NCBI RefSeq assembly: GCF_004785935.1
Contig: NZ_SRRP01000001.1
Coordinates: 372,001 to 436,000, forward strand
Source: Streptococcus rubneri
Lineage (GTDB): Bacteria > Bacillota > Bacilli > Lactobacillales > Streptococcaceae
Direction: 5' to 3'
Length of the DNA: 64,000 nt
Every line of letters starts with the position of its first letter. Position 1 is the first letter of the stretch. The translations under genes and the position numbers were made by a program. The notes below the pieces were generated by a model, which did not search any database, was not told the DNA's origin, and worked only from the letters and a program-made list of their open reading frames with translations. Positions 1 to 9,929 of this stretch are shown piece after piece.

Positions 1-837
<837 letters not shown>

Positions 838-844
838 AAAAAGC

Positions 845-882
845 CTCTGTCGATCAGGATTTTTGATCGACAGAGACTTTTC
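845..882 (+). terminator. Rho-independent terminator after rmlB
   Basis: A 12-bp perfect stem (CTCTGTCGATCA at 845-856 with TGATCGACAGAG at 864-875) and a 7-nt loop are followed by ACTTTTCT. It ends the rml transcript. Confidence 0.9.
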
Positions 883-893
883 TATTTTAGAAA

Positions 894-922
894 CAAAAAA
901 AAGACCAAACGGTCTTTTTTTT
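894..922. terminator. Bidirectional terminator between rmlB and the small membrane protein
   Basis: An A-run, GACC, loop AAAC, GGTC and a T-run make a hairpin flanked by T tracts on both strands. It lies just past the stop of the minus-strand gene at 925 and most likely terminates that gene. Confidence 0.8.
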
Positions 923-924
923 TA

Positions 925-1329
925 TTAGTTGGCAGTTGTGGTTGTATCACTGGCTGCAGGAGTAGTCTCAGTTGTTGTTTCTCCTGTATTCGTATCTGTT
1001 TGTGACGCACTACTTGCATCCGTTTGAGTGTTGCTCGTGTCAGTTGCATCACTGCTAGTATTGGTTTCCGTAGTGGTAGCAGTTGTATTGGTGTTCTCAC
1101 TACCCTTCTCATGAACAACGACGACACTGGTGCTAGATTCTTTTTTATCTTCGGTCTTGTTAGTCGGCTTCATGATGCTATAGATGGTAAATGAAGTGAC
1201 GATAATCCCGAGCAGACTAGCAATTGTAGCGACAATCATTTGGAAAAAGGAGAGGCTTTGTTTGACCTTTTCTCCTCTAGAGGGTCTGGAATCATCTTGA
1301 TGCTTGTTTTTACGTGAATAGTTTGACAT
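925..1329 (-). CDS. Small membrane-anchored protein with Ser/Thr-rich tail
   Basis: 134 residues. A basic, hydrophilic N-terminus (residues 1-25) precedes one strong membrane segment (about 28-52, MIVATIASLLGIIVTSFTIY). The C-terminal half is almost entirely Thr, Ser, Asp, Asn, Gln and Ala. The topology suggests a cytoplasmic N-terminus and a disordered extracellular tail that could be O-glycosylated or wall-spanning. It resembles short streptococcal proteins annotated as DUF6556, but I am unsure of that name. There are no catalytic motifs. It shares its direction with the exported protein upstream at 1437-2000. Function unknown. Confidence 0.7.
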   Translation of the reverse strand: MSNYSRKNKHQDDSRPSRGEKVKQSLSFFQMIVATIASLLGIIVTSFTIYSIMKPTNKTEDKKESSTSVVVVHEKGSENTNTTATTTETNTSSDATDTSNTQTDASSASQTDTNTGETTTETTPAASDTTTTAN

Positions 1330-1436
1330 TCTCTTTTTTCTTCCTCTTCATTTCAATTCATGTCTCATTTAGAGGGACACTTTAGATATTATACGTCATT
1401 TTTGAGAAAATGTCTAAAAAGAAATGAAAGAGGTTA

Positions 1437-2000
1437 TTAAAATTTCAAATTGCTTTCAAACTGGACACTTTGTGTCTCGCTTGCTTCAGAGGATGTTGCA
1501 AAGTTTGCCTGTCCTTTTTCAGAGACTGAAATCGGCTGGCTTGTTTGACTAGGCTGGCTGATGATTTCATGGTGACTAAAACTAGAGGAATCATTAGGAG
1601 AAATAAACTGGCCATTCGCCTGAATCTCTATCTTGTTAGGATCCGGGATAGAGTAGTCAATCCTTCCCTTGAATTCCTTGGTTTTTGAAATCACTTTTAC
1701 ATCTTTGACGCGGATGATACGACGGAACCAGCCATTGTATTCGACCAAGCATTTGAATTCGACGTGACTATCGGATTCGCCAGGGATTGGTTGGATAAGA
1801 CTCATTTCACGTAGACTCCCTTCATCTTCCCTAAAGTAAGGTGGCTTCTCCAAGGGCTGTTGCAAGTCACACTGTCCTTTACCGTGACAGGCTAGTTGAG
1901 CAGAGGGGAGGGCAAATGGAAGTGGTGGTAGGACAGCGAGCAGTCCTCCAAGGGCAAGACTTCCAGCTAGGGCAATGGATAGATAGATTGGTCGTTTCAT
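1437..2000 (-). CDS. Exported hypothetical protein
   Basis: 187 residues, start supported by AAAGGAG 8-9 bases upstream on the minus strand. The N-terminus is a signal peptide or membrane anchor (MKRPIYLSIALAGSLALGGL) followed by a proline-rich stretch. Two cysteines sit close together (ACHGKGQC), and a central region rich in beta-prone residues contains VEFKCLVEYNGW. The C-terminal 60 residues are Ser/Gln/Thr-rich and probably disordered. I do not recognise a family. It is upstream of, and collinear with, the Ser/Thr-tailed membrane protein at 925-1329, so the two may be co-transcribed surface proteins. Confidence 0.65.
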   Translation of the reverse strand: MKRPIYLSIALAGSLALGGLLAVLPPLPFALPSAQLACHGKGQCDLQQPLEKPPYFREDEGSLREMSLIQPIPGESDSHVEFKCLVEYNGWFRRIIRVKDVKVISKTKEFKGRIDYSIPDPNKIEIQANGQFISPNDSSSFSHHEIISQPSQTSQPISVSEKGQANFATSSEASETQSVQFESNLKF

Positions 2001-2176
2001 GTTTGTCTCCTTTTATCATCTTTCGGGACTAGTTCAGTGGTTGAACAAATGTTTTAAAAGCCAGAACTTAGTTTTGTAAGCGCTTGACAAAACTCCCCAT
2101 CTTCATCATAAGCTATTTTGAGAAATTTACAAGTTTTCTGTCTGAAACTAGGAACAAAATGAAGCCTGCCAAATCC

Positions 2177-2205
2177 TTGTCCCTCCTTGTCAGAAATGAT
2201 ACAAT
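2177..2205 (+). promoter_or_regulatory. Promoter of the cysteine desulfurase-thiI operon
   Basis: TTGTCC (2177-2182), 17 bases, TACAAT (2200-2205). The predicted transcript starts near 2212, which supports translation from 2240 rather than from the ATG at 2213. Confidence 0.6.
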
Positions 2206-2239
2206 AAGATGATTGAAAACTACTAGGAGTGAGTGGAAG

Positions 2240-3382
2240 ATGATTTACTTTGATAATTCAGCAACAACCAAACCTTATCCAGAGGCCTTGGCTACCTACA
2301 CAGAAGTCGCAAGCAAAATTTGGGGCAATCCATCTAGCTTGCACAATCTGGGAAGTCAAGCGACTCGGATCTTGGAGGCATCTCGTAAGCAGATAGCTTC
2401 CCTCCTAGGCAAGAAAGCAGAAGAAATCTATTTCACTTCAGGTGGGACTGAAGGGGACAACTGGGCGATCAAAGGAATTGCTTTTGAAAAAGCTCCTTAC
2501 GGGAAGCATATTATTGTCTCAGCTATTGAGCATCCGGCTGTAAAGGAATCAGCCCTCTGGCTACAAGGTCAAGGATTTGAGGTGGATATAGCTCCAGTTG
2601 ATGCGCGTGGCTTTGTCCAAGTAGAAGAGTTGGAAAAACTCTTGCGTCCGGATACAACCCTCGTTTCGATCATGGCAGTTAATAACGAAGTAGGTTCTAT
2701 CCAGCTTATTCAAGCCATTTCAGATCTATTGGCGGATCGTCCGACCATCACCTTCCACGTCGATGGGGTTCAGGCTCTAGCTAAGATTTCAACTGCTCTC
2801 TACTTACCAGATCGGGTGGATTTAGCGACCTTCTCCAGTCACAAGTTTCATGGACTTCGTGGGGTTGGCTTTCTCTATCTCAAAGAAGGCAAAAAGATTA
2901 GTCCCCTCTTAACAGGTGGCGGACAAGAAAAGGACCTTCGTTCGACGACGGAGAACTTAGCTGGTATTGCTGCGACTGCCAAGGCCTTGCGTTTGGCGAT
3001 GGAGCGTCAAGAGGACTTTGAGCGCAAGTGCCATCAGTTGAAGGAAGTCATTCATGAGGAATTAGCCCACTATCCAGATGTGACTGTCTTCTCAGGAGAT
3101 GAGGGCTTTGCGCCTCATATCTTAACTTTCGGTATTAAGGGTGTGCGAGGAGAAGTCATCGTCCACGCTTTTGAAGAGTATGAGATTTATATTTCGACAA
3201 CCTCTGCCTGCTCTTCCAAGGCTGGCAAGCCAGCTGGAACCTTGATTGCCATGGGAGTCGACAAGGCTCTGGCGCAAACAGCTGTCCGCCTCAGTCTTGA
3301 TCTCGAAAATGATATGAGTCAAGTCGAGCAATTTTTGACCAAGTTCAAACTGATCTATGAAAAGACGCGAAAGGTGCGTTAA
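2240..3382 (+). CDS. Cysteine desulfurase, NifS/IscS family (NifZ-like)
   Basis: PLP enzyme that removes sulfur from cysteine as an enzyme-bound persulfide. The 380-residue form starts at 2240, ten bases after AGGAG; the in-frame ATG at 2213 would be essentially leaderless. Motifs: N-terminal YFDNSATTKPYPE, the PLP-lysine segment FSSHKFHGLRG (about residue 200) and the active-site cysteine in TSACSSKAGKPAG. It lies 21 bases before thiI. In Bacillus, a desulfurase next to thiI (NifZ) is the dedicated sulfur donor for 4-thiouridine in tRNA, so that is the likely role here rather than general Fe-S assembly. Confidence 0.9.
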   Translation: MIYFDNSATTKPYPEALATYTEVASKIWGNPSSLHNLGSQATRILEASRKQIASLLGKKAEEIYFTSGGTEGDNWAIKGIAFEKAPYGKHIIVSAIEHPAVKESALWLQGQGFEVDIAPVDARGFVQVEELEKLLRPDTTLVSIMAVNNEVGSIQLIQAISDLLADRPTITFHVDGVQALAKISTALYLPDRVDLATFSSHKFHGLRGVGFLYLKEGKKISPLLTGGGQEKDLRSTTENLAGIAATAKALRLAMERQEDFERKCHQLKEVIHEELAHYPDVTVFSGDEGFAPHILTFGIKGVRGEVIVHAFEEYEIYISTTSACSSKAGKPAGTLIAMGVDKALAQTAVRLSLDLENDMSQVEQFLTKFKLIYEKTRKVR

Positions 3383-3403
3383 GGAAAAGAAAAGGAAGTA
3401 ACT

Positions 3404-4624
3404 ATGCCATTAACTTATTCAGAAATTATGATCCGCTATGGGGAGCTTTCTACTAAAGGAAAGAACCGGATGCGCTTCATCAATAAATTGCGCAATAATA
3501 TCTCAGATGTTTTGTCCATTTACCCAGCTGTCAAAGTGACAGCTGATCGGGACCGCGCTCATGCTTATCTAAATGTAACGGATTATGAACCGGTGGCTGA
3601 ATCCCTCAAACAGGTCTTCGGAATCCAAAACTTTTCTCCAGTCTACAAGATTGAGAAATCTATCCCGGCCTTGATTTCAGCCGTTCAAGAAATCATGCAG
3701 GATATTTACCAAGAAGGGATGACCTTCAAGATTTCCAGCAGACGGAGTGACCACTCTTTTGAACTGGATAGCCGTGAACTCAATCAAACCTTGGGTGGAG
3801 CTGTCTTTGAAGCGATCCCAAGTATCCAGGCCCAAATGAAAAAACCGGATATCAATCTACAAGTCGAAATCCGGGAAGAAGCAGCCTATATCTCTTACGA
3901 GACCATTAAAGGAGCAGGTGGTCTGCCAGTTGGGACATCTGGAAAAGGGATGCTCATGCTATCTGGTGGGATTGACTCTCCAGTAGCTGGTTACCTAGCT
4001 TTGAAGCGGGGCGTGGACATTGAAGCGGTCCACTTTGCTAGCCCGCCGTATACTAGCCCAGGAGCATTGAAAAAAGCCCACGATTTAACTCGTAAATTAA
4101 CCAAGTTTGGAGGCAATATCCAGTTTATCGAAGTCCCATTTACTGAGATTCAAGAAGAAATCAAGGCCAAGGCACCAGAAGCTTATCTCATGACCTTGAC
4201 CCGTCGCTTTATGATGCGGATCACTGATCGCATCCGTCAAATCCGTGGTGGCTTGGTCATCATCAATGGGGAAAGCCTCGGTCAGGTAGCTAGCCAAACG
4301 CTAGAGAGTATGCAGGCCATCAATGCAGTGACCAATACGCCCGTCATCCGTCCAGTGGTGACCATGGATAAGTTGGAGATTATCGATATCGCCCAAGCCA
4401 TCGATACCTTTGAAATCTCCATCCAACCTTTCGAAGATTGCTGTACCATCTTTGCGCCGGATCGTCCAAAGACCAACCCAAAACTCAAAAATGCAGAGAA
4501 ATATGAGGAACGTATGGACGTGGAAGCTTTGGTGGAGAGAGCTGTTGCTGGAATCATGATCACAGAAATCACTCCTCAAGCAGAAGCGGATGAAGTCGAT
4601 GAATTGATTGAGGATTTGTTGTAA
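3404..4624 (+). CDS. thiI: tRNA 4-thiouridine synthase ThiI
   Basis: 406 residues. A ferredoxin-like/THUMP RNA-binding N-terminus (roughly residues 60-165) is followed by an adenylating PP-loop domain with [16 protein letters not shown] near residue 185. It activates U8 of tRNA with ATP and inserts sulfur supplied by the upstream desulfurase. It ends without the C-terminal rhodanese domain of the longer E. coli enzyme (about 480 residues), as is usual in Firmicutes, so persulfide must be delivered directly. It is co-transcribed with the desulfurase and followed by a strong terminator. Confidence 0.95.
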   Translation: MPLTYSEIMIRYGELSTKGKNRMRFINKLRNNISDVLSIYPAVKVTADRDRAHAYLNVTDYEPVAESLKQVFGIQNFSPVYKIEKSIPALISAVQEIMQDIYQEGMTFKISSRRSDHSFELDSRELNQTLGGAVFEAIPSIQAQMKKPDINLQVEIREEAAYISYETIKGAGGLPVGTSGKGMLMLSGGIDSPVAGYLALKRGVDIEAVHFASPPYTSPGALKKAHDLTRKLTKFGGNIQFIEVPFTEIQEEIKAKAPEAYLMTLTRRFMMRITDRIRQIRGGLVIINGESLGQVASQTLESMQAINAVTNTPVIRPVVTMDKLEIIDIAQAIDTFEISIQPFEDCCTIFAPDRPKTNPKLKNAEKYEERMDVEALVERAVAGIMITEITPQAEADEVDELIEDLL

Positions 4625-4690
4625 AAGATGACGGTAATCGGTTCTCACTAAGAGCCCTGACTACTGGCATGAGTTTGATAAAGAATAATA

Positions 4691-4736
4691 GCACCCTTGA
4701 AGCTAGAGCAGAGCATCTAGCTTCAAGGGTGCTTTT
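4691..4736. terminator. Bidirectional terminator between thiI and ppdK
   Basis: A 17-bp perfect inverted repeat (4691-4707 with 4716-4732) with an 8-nt loop and T-rich flank. It separates the convergent genes thiI and ppdK. Confidence 0.92.
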
Positions 4737-4741
4737 CTAAT

Positions 4742-7363
4742 TTAATTTCGTCCTTCTTGGAGTGCTGCTTGAGCGACAGCTAGTCTAGCAGCAGGAACCC
4801 GGTAAGGAGAACAGGAAACGTAGGTTACTTGAATGTCTTGGAAGAAGGAAATTGAAGAAGGATCTCCGCCAACTTCTCCACAGATCCCGATAGCGAGATT
4901 TGGTTTTACTTGACGAGCCTTGCTGATAGCAATTCTCATTAATTCACCGACGCCATCCTTATCAATTTTTTGGAAAGGGTCGAAAGAAAGAATATTCTTA
5001 TCCTTGTAGTGGCCAATGAATTTTCCAATATCATCACGAGAGAAGCCATAGGTCATTTGAGTCAAGTCATTGGTTCCAAAGCTGAAGAAATCGGCTTCTT
5101 GGGCTAGTTTATCTGCAGTTAGGCAGGCGCGTGGCAGTTCAATCATAGTACCAATTTCATAAGGGAAAGGCTCATGACCATATTTCTCGAAAAGATGTTC
5201 AATATGCTGAACGAGATACTCCTTGATACATTCTAATTCTTTTTTGTCAGCTATTAAAGGAACCATGATTTCTGGCTTGATCTTTTGACCTTCTTGATGC
5301 AATTTGATGGCACTTCTAAATATAGCTTCTGTCTGCATCTTGTAGATTTCTGGCTTAGTTATGCCGAGACGGCAACCACGGTGTCCCAACATCGGATTAC
5401 TTTCCTGCAGACTTTCGATGCGCTCGGCCAATTTTTTAGGATATTTTTTGAGTTGTTTGGCCAGATTTTCAATATCTTGATCGTCTTTCGGTAGGAATTC
5501 ATGCATGGGTGGATCGAGTAGGCGGACAATCATTGGTTTATCTTGAACTGCTTGGAACATTTGATAAAAGTCCTCTTCCTGGAAGTTTAGAAGTCTAGAG
5601 AGGGCTTCTTTTGTTTCGTCTTCGGTATCCGCTAAGATGAGGCGACGCATTTCAAGAATTCGTTCCTGTCCAAAGAACATGTGTTCTGTGCGGGCTAGCC
5701 CGACCCCTTTGGCCCCAAAGTTCATGGCTGTTGTCAAGTCCTTGACGGTTTCTGCATTAGCTCGAACTTGGAGGATGGCCACTTCATCTGACCAAGCAAG
5801 CAAACGCTGGAGGTCCTGGTTGTTCTCGATTAGGACTGTTGGGATTTCACCACTATAAATACGACCAGAATAACCATCGACGGAGATGATATCTCCCTCT
5901 CTTAGGACTAGACTGCCACAGGAAAGGGTTTTGTTCTCTTCGCTGATGGTCAACTCTCCGCAACCTGCGACACAGCAAGTTCCCATCCCGCGAGCCACAA
6001 CGGCTGCGTGGGAAGTCATCCCTCCTTGACTAGTGACAATAGCTTGACTGACGATCATCCCTTCAATATCTTCTGGAGAGGTTTCTTGTCGAACAAGAAT
6101 GACTTTTTTACCTTCTTGATGAACTTCTTTAGCTCGGTTTGCAGTAAAGACGATTTGACCAGTAGCAGCACCTGGGCTAGCTGGTAGACCTTGAGCTAAG
6201 AAAGGGGCTTTCTCTAAGGCAGTTTCCTCAAAGACTGGGTGGATTAGTTGACTGATGGAAGCAGGAGCTACTCTCAGGAGAGCTTCTTTCTTACTAATCA
6301 GAGCTTGGTCTACCATATCTAGGGCAATTTTTAATGAAGCCTTGGCTGTCCGTTTTCCATTTCTCGTTTGTAGGATGTAGAGCTTGCCTTTCTCAATGGT
6401 AAATTCAATATCCTGCATATCCTTGTAGTGGTTTTCAAGAATACTCGCATAGTTTTTGAAAGCCTGATAGGCTTCTGGTTGAACAGTTTCTAATGTCGCA
6501 ATGGGTTCGGGGGTTCGTATGCCAGCTACCACATCTTCCCCTTGAGCATTGATCAAAAACTCACCGAAGAGTTCAGTTTCTCCACTGACAGGGTTTCGGG
6601 TGAAGCAGACTCCTGTACCACTGTTTTGGTCACTATTTCCAAAGACCATAGCCTGAACATTGACAGCTGTCCCTAAATCATGAGGGATTTGATGTAATTC
6701 ACGGTAAACTCTAGCCCGATTGTTGTTCCAGGACTTGAAGACAGCTTGGATCGCAGCGTAGAGTTGCTCAATTGGATTTTCAGGGAATTGGTGGCTGTAT
6801 TTTTGATACAGTTTCTTATATTGTTGGATCAATTCTTGGTGCTGGGATGGGAGGAAATCATGGACTTTACTTCCCTGTTTCTTTTCAAAGTCTTCTAGTA
6901 GATGATCAAACAGTTCTTTATCAATGCCATAGACCACATCTGCAAACATTTGTAGCAGGCGGCGGTAGCAGTTGTAGGCGAAATTAGCATTGGTCTCTTT
7001 TGCTAGTAATTTGGTCCGTTGGTCATTGAGGCCAAGATTGAGGATGGTGTCCATCATTCCTGGCATGGAAAACTTGGCCCCGCTACGGACAGAGACTAAG
7101 AGTAAGTGAGGATCCTCTCCAGCAAAATATTTAGCCGTCTTTTTCTCTAACAGAGCAAGCGCTTTCAAAACCTCCTCTTTTAAAGTGGAATCAAAGAAAT
7201 CAGGGTTATCGAGATAGTTGATACAACTTTGAGTCGTGATGGTAAAGCCAGGAGGGACAGGTAAGCCCAAATTGCTCATCTCTGCTAGATTGGCCCCTTT
7301 TCCACCTAGGAGATCTTTGTCATTTGCACTTCCTTCTTCGAAGGAGTAAATCCATTTTGTCAT
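4742..7363 (-). CDS. ppdK: Pyruvate, phosphate dikinase
   Basis: Interconverts pyruvate + ATP + Pi and PEP + AMP + PPi. 873 residues from the ATG at 7363, which sits right after TTGGAGG on the minus strand; a further ATG at 7384 has no such site. The order is an N-terminal ATP-grasp domain (GGKGANLAEMSNLGLPVP), a central swivelling phosphohistidine domain with GGMTSHAAVVARGMG (catalytic His about 452, regulatory Thr two residues earlier), and a C-terminal PEP/pyruvate TIM barrel (GTNDLTQMTYGFSRDD). It is divergent from its probable transcription regulator and from the kinase/phosphorylase that controls that Thr. Confidence 0.96.
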   Translation of the reverse strand: MTKWIYSFEEGSANDKDLLGGKGANLAEMSNLGLPVPPGFTITTQSCINYLDNPDFFDSTLKEEVLKALALLEKKTAKYFAGEDPHLLLVSVRSGAKFSMPGMMDTILNLGLNDQRTKLLAKETNANFAYNCYRRLLQMFADVVYGIDKELFDHLLEDFEKKQGSKVHDFLPSQHQELIQQYKKLYQKYSHQFPENPIEQLYAAIQAVFKSWNNNRARVYRELHQIPHDLGTAVNVQAMVFGNSDQNSGTGVCFTRNPVSGETELFGEFLINAQGEDVVAGIRTPEPIATLETVQPEAYQAFKNYASILENHYKDMQDIEFTIEKGKLYILQTRNGKRTAKASLKIALDMVDQALISKKEALLRVAPASISQLIHPVFEETALEKAPFLAQGLPASPGAATGQIVFTANRAKEVHQEGKKVILVRQETSPEDIEGMIVSQAIVTSQGGMTSHAAVVARGMGTCCVAGCGELTISEENKTLSCGSLVLREGDIISVDGYSGRIYSGEIPTVLIENNQDLQRLLAWSDEVAILQVRANAETVKDLTTAMNFGAKGVGLARTEHMFFGQERILEMRRLILADTEDETKEALSRLLNFQEEDFYQMFQAVQDKPMIVRLLDPPMHEFLPKDDQDIENLAKQLKKYPKKLAERIESLQESNPMLGHRGCRLGITKPEIYKMQTEAIFRSAIKLHQEGQKIKPEIMVPLIADKKELECIKEYLVQHIEHLFEKYGHEPFPYEIGTMIELPRACLTADKLAQEADFFSFGTNDLTQMTYGFSRDDIGKFIGHYKDKNILSFDPFQKIDKDGVGELMRIAISKARQVKPNLAIGICGEVGGDPSSISFFQDIQVTYVSCSPYRVPAARLAVAQAALQEGRN

Positions 7364-7389
7364 ATTAGCCTCCAATTTTATCAAATATG

Positions 7390-7440
7390 TGTCATATATA
7401 CGACAAAAATATTGTAATATACATCATATATGTTTGTCAA
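7390..7440 (-). promoter_or_regulatory. ppdK promoter with imperfect palindrome
   Basis: On the minus strand, TTGACA (7440-7435), 18 bases and TACAAT (7416-7411) place the start point near 7404. An imperfect 16-bp palindrome, TGTCATATATACGACA (7390-7405), covers that start point. The related half-site TCATATATG recurs at 7424-7432 inside the promoter. These are candidate operator sites for the CcpN-like regulator encoded divergently; binding is inferred. Confidence 0.55.
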
Positions 7441-7462
7441 CTAATAAAGTAAAGAGTTTACA

Positions 7463-7490
7463 TTGACTATTTTAAGATTTTTGCTATAAT
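7463..7490 (+). promoter_or_regulatory. Promoter of the CcpN-like regulator operon
   Basis: TTGACT (7463-7468), 16 bases, TATAAT (7485-7490). The start point would be near 7497. Confidence 0.7.
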
Positions 7491-7602
7491 ATTTAACAAA
7501 AAATGATGATTATATGGTACTGATTTGTTCTTATGTTCAGGATAATCTAGCATGACTAGTCTTTATCTTCATCATATTTCGTATTTAGAAAGGATCCAAT
7601 CC

Positions 7603-8241
7603 TTGAAATTAAGTGAACGCCAAAAGAAAATAGTTGAAATTGTTAAGGTGCAACAGCCTTTGAGTGGGGAAAAAATCTCTGACTTGTTAGATATTTCGAG
7701 AGCGACTCTACGAGCTGATCTGTCCTTTCTCACCTTGGTTGGAATCTTAAAAGCAACCCCAAAAATTGGATATACATACTCCGGTTCAGATCTAGAAAGA
7801 CTTTTCTTTTTCGATACCTTTCAAAAAGAAGTAGCAGATATCATGACCTCTCCTGTCTTGGTATCCCATGATTGCTTTATTCAAGATGCGATTATCACCT
7901 TATTTATGTATGATGCCGATGTCCTCTATGTTATCGATGAAGACAAGCTCTTACTAGGAATTATGTCCCGTAAAGATTTATTAAGAGCATCTCTCAATTC
8001 GAGTATCCAGAAGACTCCTGTAGCTGTCTGTATGACCAGGATGCCTCATATCATTACTTGTCAGAAGGATATGAACATTTTAGAGGTAGCTGCCCTTCTT
8101 CAAGATCAGGCAATTGAATCCTTGCCTGTGGTCGATGAAAGCAATGACCGTAAAGTGGTGGGATGTGTGACCAAGTCGACTTTACTGGATTATATTATTC
8201 AAGAAGCTCGTCGTGTTGAAGTAAAGAGAGAAGAGGAATGA
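7603..8241 (+). CDS. HTH-CBS transcriptional regulator, CcpN-like
   Basis: Winged helix-turn-helix at residues 1-60 (KLSERQKKIVEIV, then SRATLRADLSFL), followed by two CBS domains that presumably sense adenine nucleotides. In Bacillus, CcpN represses gluconeogenic genes and is encoded beside the dikinase regulatory protein gene, the same arrangement as here. The TTG at 7603 follows AGAAAGGA and matches where CcpN proteins begin. An ATG at 7552 (17 residues longer, AGGA 9 bases upstream) is the alternative. It overlaps the next gene by four bases. Its likely target is ppdK across the divergent promoter. Confidence 0.85.
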   Translation: MKLSERQKKIVEIVKVQQPLSGEKISDLLDISRATLRADLSFLTLVGILKATPKIGYTYSGSDLERLFFFDTFQKEVADIMTSPVLVSHDCFIQDAIITLFMYDADVLYVIDEDKLLLGIMSRKDLLRASLNSSIQKTPVAVCMTRMPHIITCQKDMNILEVAALLQDQAIESLPVVDESNDRKVVGCVTKSTLLDYIIQEARRVEVKREEE

Positions 8242-9065
8242 AGATGAAAAAGGAAATCATTGTCTATAGTATTTCGGATTCTTTGGGGGGAACTTCTCAG
8301 AAGTTGTTAGCTGCTGTGACAGCACAGTATCCGGATATTATCTTTAATAACAGTTATCGCTTCCCTTTTATTAACCAGGAGGAAGAGCTTCTAGATATCT
8401 TACAGGATGCAGTGAAGGATGATGCTCTGGTGATTACTACCTTGGTCAATAGTCAACTAGCAGCTCTTGCAAGAGAGTTTAGTCAGAGCCATGGTTTGTC
8501 TTACCTAGATCTAATGCATCCATTTTTTGAAATCATCCAAGAAAAGACAGGAAGTAGACCAATAGAAGTACCAGGGACCTTGCATCGATTGGATGGTGAT
8601 TATTTTAAGAAGATTTCGGCTATTGAGTTTGCTGTCAAGTATGATGATGGCAAGGCCCCTCAGGGATTTATAGATGCAGATTTGGTCTTGCTGGGTGTTT
8701 CTCGGACGTCAAAAACTCCCCTTAGTATTTATCTAGCAAATAAAGGCTACAAGGTTGCAAATTTACCCCTGATTCCAGAAGTTCCCTTGCCTCAGGTCCT
8801 GGAAAAGGTTGCTTCGCATCGTCTTATCGGACTGGTTTGTGAGCCAGAAAAATTAGCTAAAATCAGAATCAACCGTCTAGACTCTTTAGGTCTATCACAG
8901 GAAACGAGCTACACGGATTTGGAAAAGATTTATCAGGAATTGGATTATTCGAAAATGGTCTTTAAAAAATATGGTGCTAGCATCATCAATGTGTCAGATA
9001 AATCCATTGAAGAAACGGCCTTCTTAATAGAGGAGCATTTGAAAAAGATGAGCGAAGATAGATAA
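8238..9065 (+). CDS. Pyruvate, phosphate dikinase regulatory protein (DUF299)
   Basis: 275 residues. A bifunctional kinase/Pi-dependent phosphorylase that inactivates dikinase by phosphorylating the Thr next to its catalytic His, and reverses this. It contains the family signature YSISDSLGGT at the N-terminus and the P-loop GVSRTSKTPLS near residue 153. The ATGA overlap with the CcpN-like gene indicates translational coupling, and both face ppdK. Annotation as the dikinase rather than the PEP synthase version follows from the neighbouring ppdK. Confidence 0.93.
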   Translation: MKMKKEIIVYSISDSLGGTSQKLLAAVTAQYPDIIFNNSYRFPFINQEEELLDILQDAVKDDALVITTLVNSQLAALAREFSQSHGLSYLDLMHPFFEIIQEKTGSRPIEVPGTLHRLDGDYFKKISAIEFAVKYDDGKAPQGFIDADLVLLGVSRTSKTPLSIYLANKGYKVANLPLIPEVPLPQVLEKVASHRLIGLVCEPEKLAKIRINRLDSLGLSQETSYTDLEKIYQELDYSKMVFKKYGASIINVSDKSIEETAFLIEEHLKKMSEDR

Positions 9066-9148
9066 GAAATAGAGAAGTATAGGAGATTGTCTATCGATTA
9101 TGATAGGAGGGACTGGAATTTCCAGCCTCTTTTCTAGAAGGTGAATAC

Positions 9149-9685
9149 ATGAAAAAAATCTTATTATTGCTAACTAGTTTGGTATTGTTAACGGGCTGTA
9201 TAAATGTTTCGATTCATGGGGCAAAGGAAGATGAAAAGACCAGTCAGACAGAAACGAAAGAGGCCTCTTTAACCTTTGTGAGAGCAGAGCGCTATAAAAA
9301 TCAACCAAACGAGATTTTAGACTTAGCAGAAAGGTATGTGAAAGAAGAACCAAATCTTGGCGTGCCTGGTCGATTGGTTGTTTTTTTCCCTGGCTATACA
9401 TTCGGGGATGAGGAGCAACGATATGCATTATTATTGATTGTCAATCAAACCACAACCAATATTGATCGCGATGGGAACTTTGACTTAAACTTAGAATATG
9501 ATGGAGAGCCGATTTTAGAAAATATCACTGTAAACTATCGTATAGAAGAATCGGGTGTCCTCAACCGGAATACAGTTGCAGCTATTCCTCTTAAAATTAC
9601 CCGCGAACAAGAAGAAAAAATGAGAAGTATGGAAGAGTCCTCTAAATTAAAAATGACCATGACTGACTTCACATTTAAGAAGTAA
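9149..9685 (+). CDS. Hypothetical lipoprotein
   Basis: 178 residues with a lipoprotein signal peptide ending LLTGC (lipidated Cys17). The mature part begins with a charged linker. It then shows a beta-rich domain (RLVVFFPGYTFGDEEQRYALLLIVNQ, broken here by charged turns) like many small streptococcal surface lipoproteins of unknown role. No enzymatic motif is visible. It is downstream of the dikinase regulatory gene, separated by a weak hairpin at about 9105-9130, so it may be only partly co-transcribed. Confidence 0.75.
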   Translation: MKKILLLLTSLVLLTGCINVSIHGAKEDEKTSQTETKEASLTFVRAERYKNQPNEILDLAERYVKEEPNLGVPGRLVVFFPGYTFGDEEQRYALLLIVNQTTTNIDRDGNFDLNLEYDGEPILENITVNYRIEESGVLNRNTVAAIPLKITREQEEKMRSMEESSKLKMTMTDFTFKK

Positions 9686-9761
9686 ACAGGGGAATTCAAC
9701 CTCACTTTTATATAAAAAATAAGTTTCTAGATGAAAATCCGTTTTCAAGGGACAAAAATAC

Positions 9762-9790
9762 TTGTCTTTGTCTGATAGAAGTGATATACT
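9762..9790 (+). promoter_or_regulatory. Promoter of rplU-prp-rpmA
   Basis: TTGTCT (9762-9767), 17 bases, TATACT (9785-9790); start point near 9797. Confidence 0.65.
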
Positions 9791-9796
9791 TAGAGA

Positions 9797-9929
9797 GTTG
9801 ACTATGCACATGCCTGTGCAACCGCTCGATCATCGTCGCTCATCCTTTGAGCTTAAGTGGTTCGTCCCACGATGCTAGGCGAGTCTTCACAAAATACGGG
9901 GAAACCCAAAAATACATAGGAGGTGCATA
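9797..9929 (+). promoter_or_regulatory. Ribosomal protein L21 leader
   Basis: A structured 5' untranslated region of about 130 nt immediately before rplU, beginning with a TGCACATGCCTGTGCA hairpin and ending at AGGAGG. Position and length match the L21 leader family of Firmicutes, by which L21 is thought to repress its own operon. I recognise it from context and general form, not from a covariance-model search. Confidence 0.7.

Noticed and set aside
925-1329. Ser/Thr-rich tail as an LPXTG wall anchor
   Set aside because: There is no LPXTG motif, and the only hydrophobic segment is N-terminal.
2075-2090. cre-like TTGTAAGCGCTTGACA upstream of the exported protein gene
   Set aside because: It has an extra base in the right half compared with the CcpA consensus and no clearly placed promoter. 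Too weak to call.
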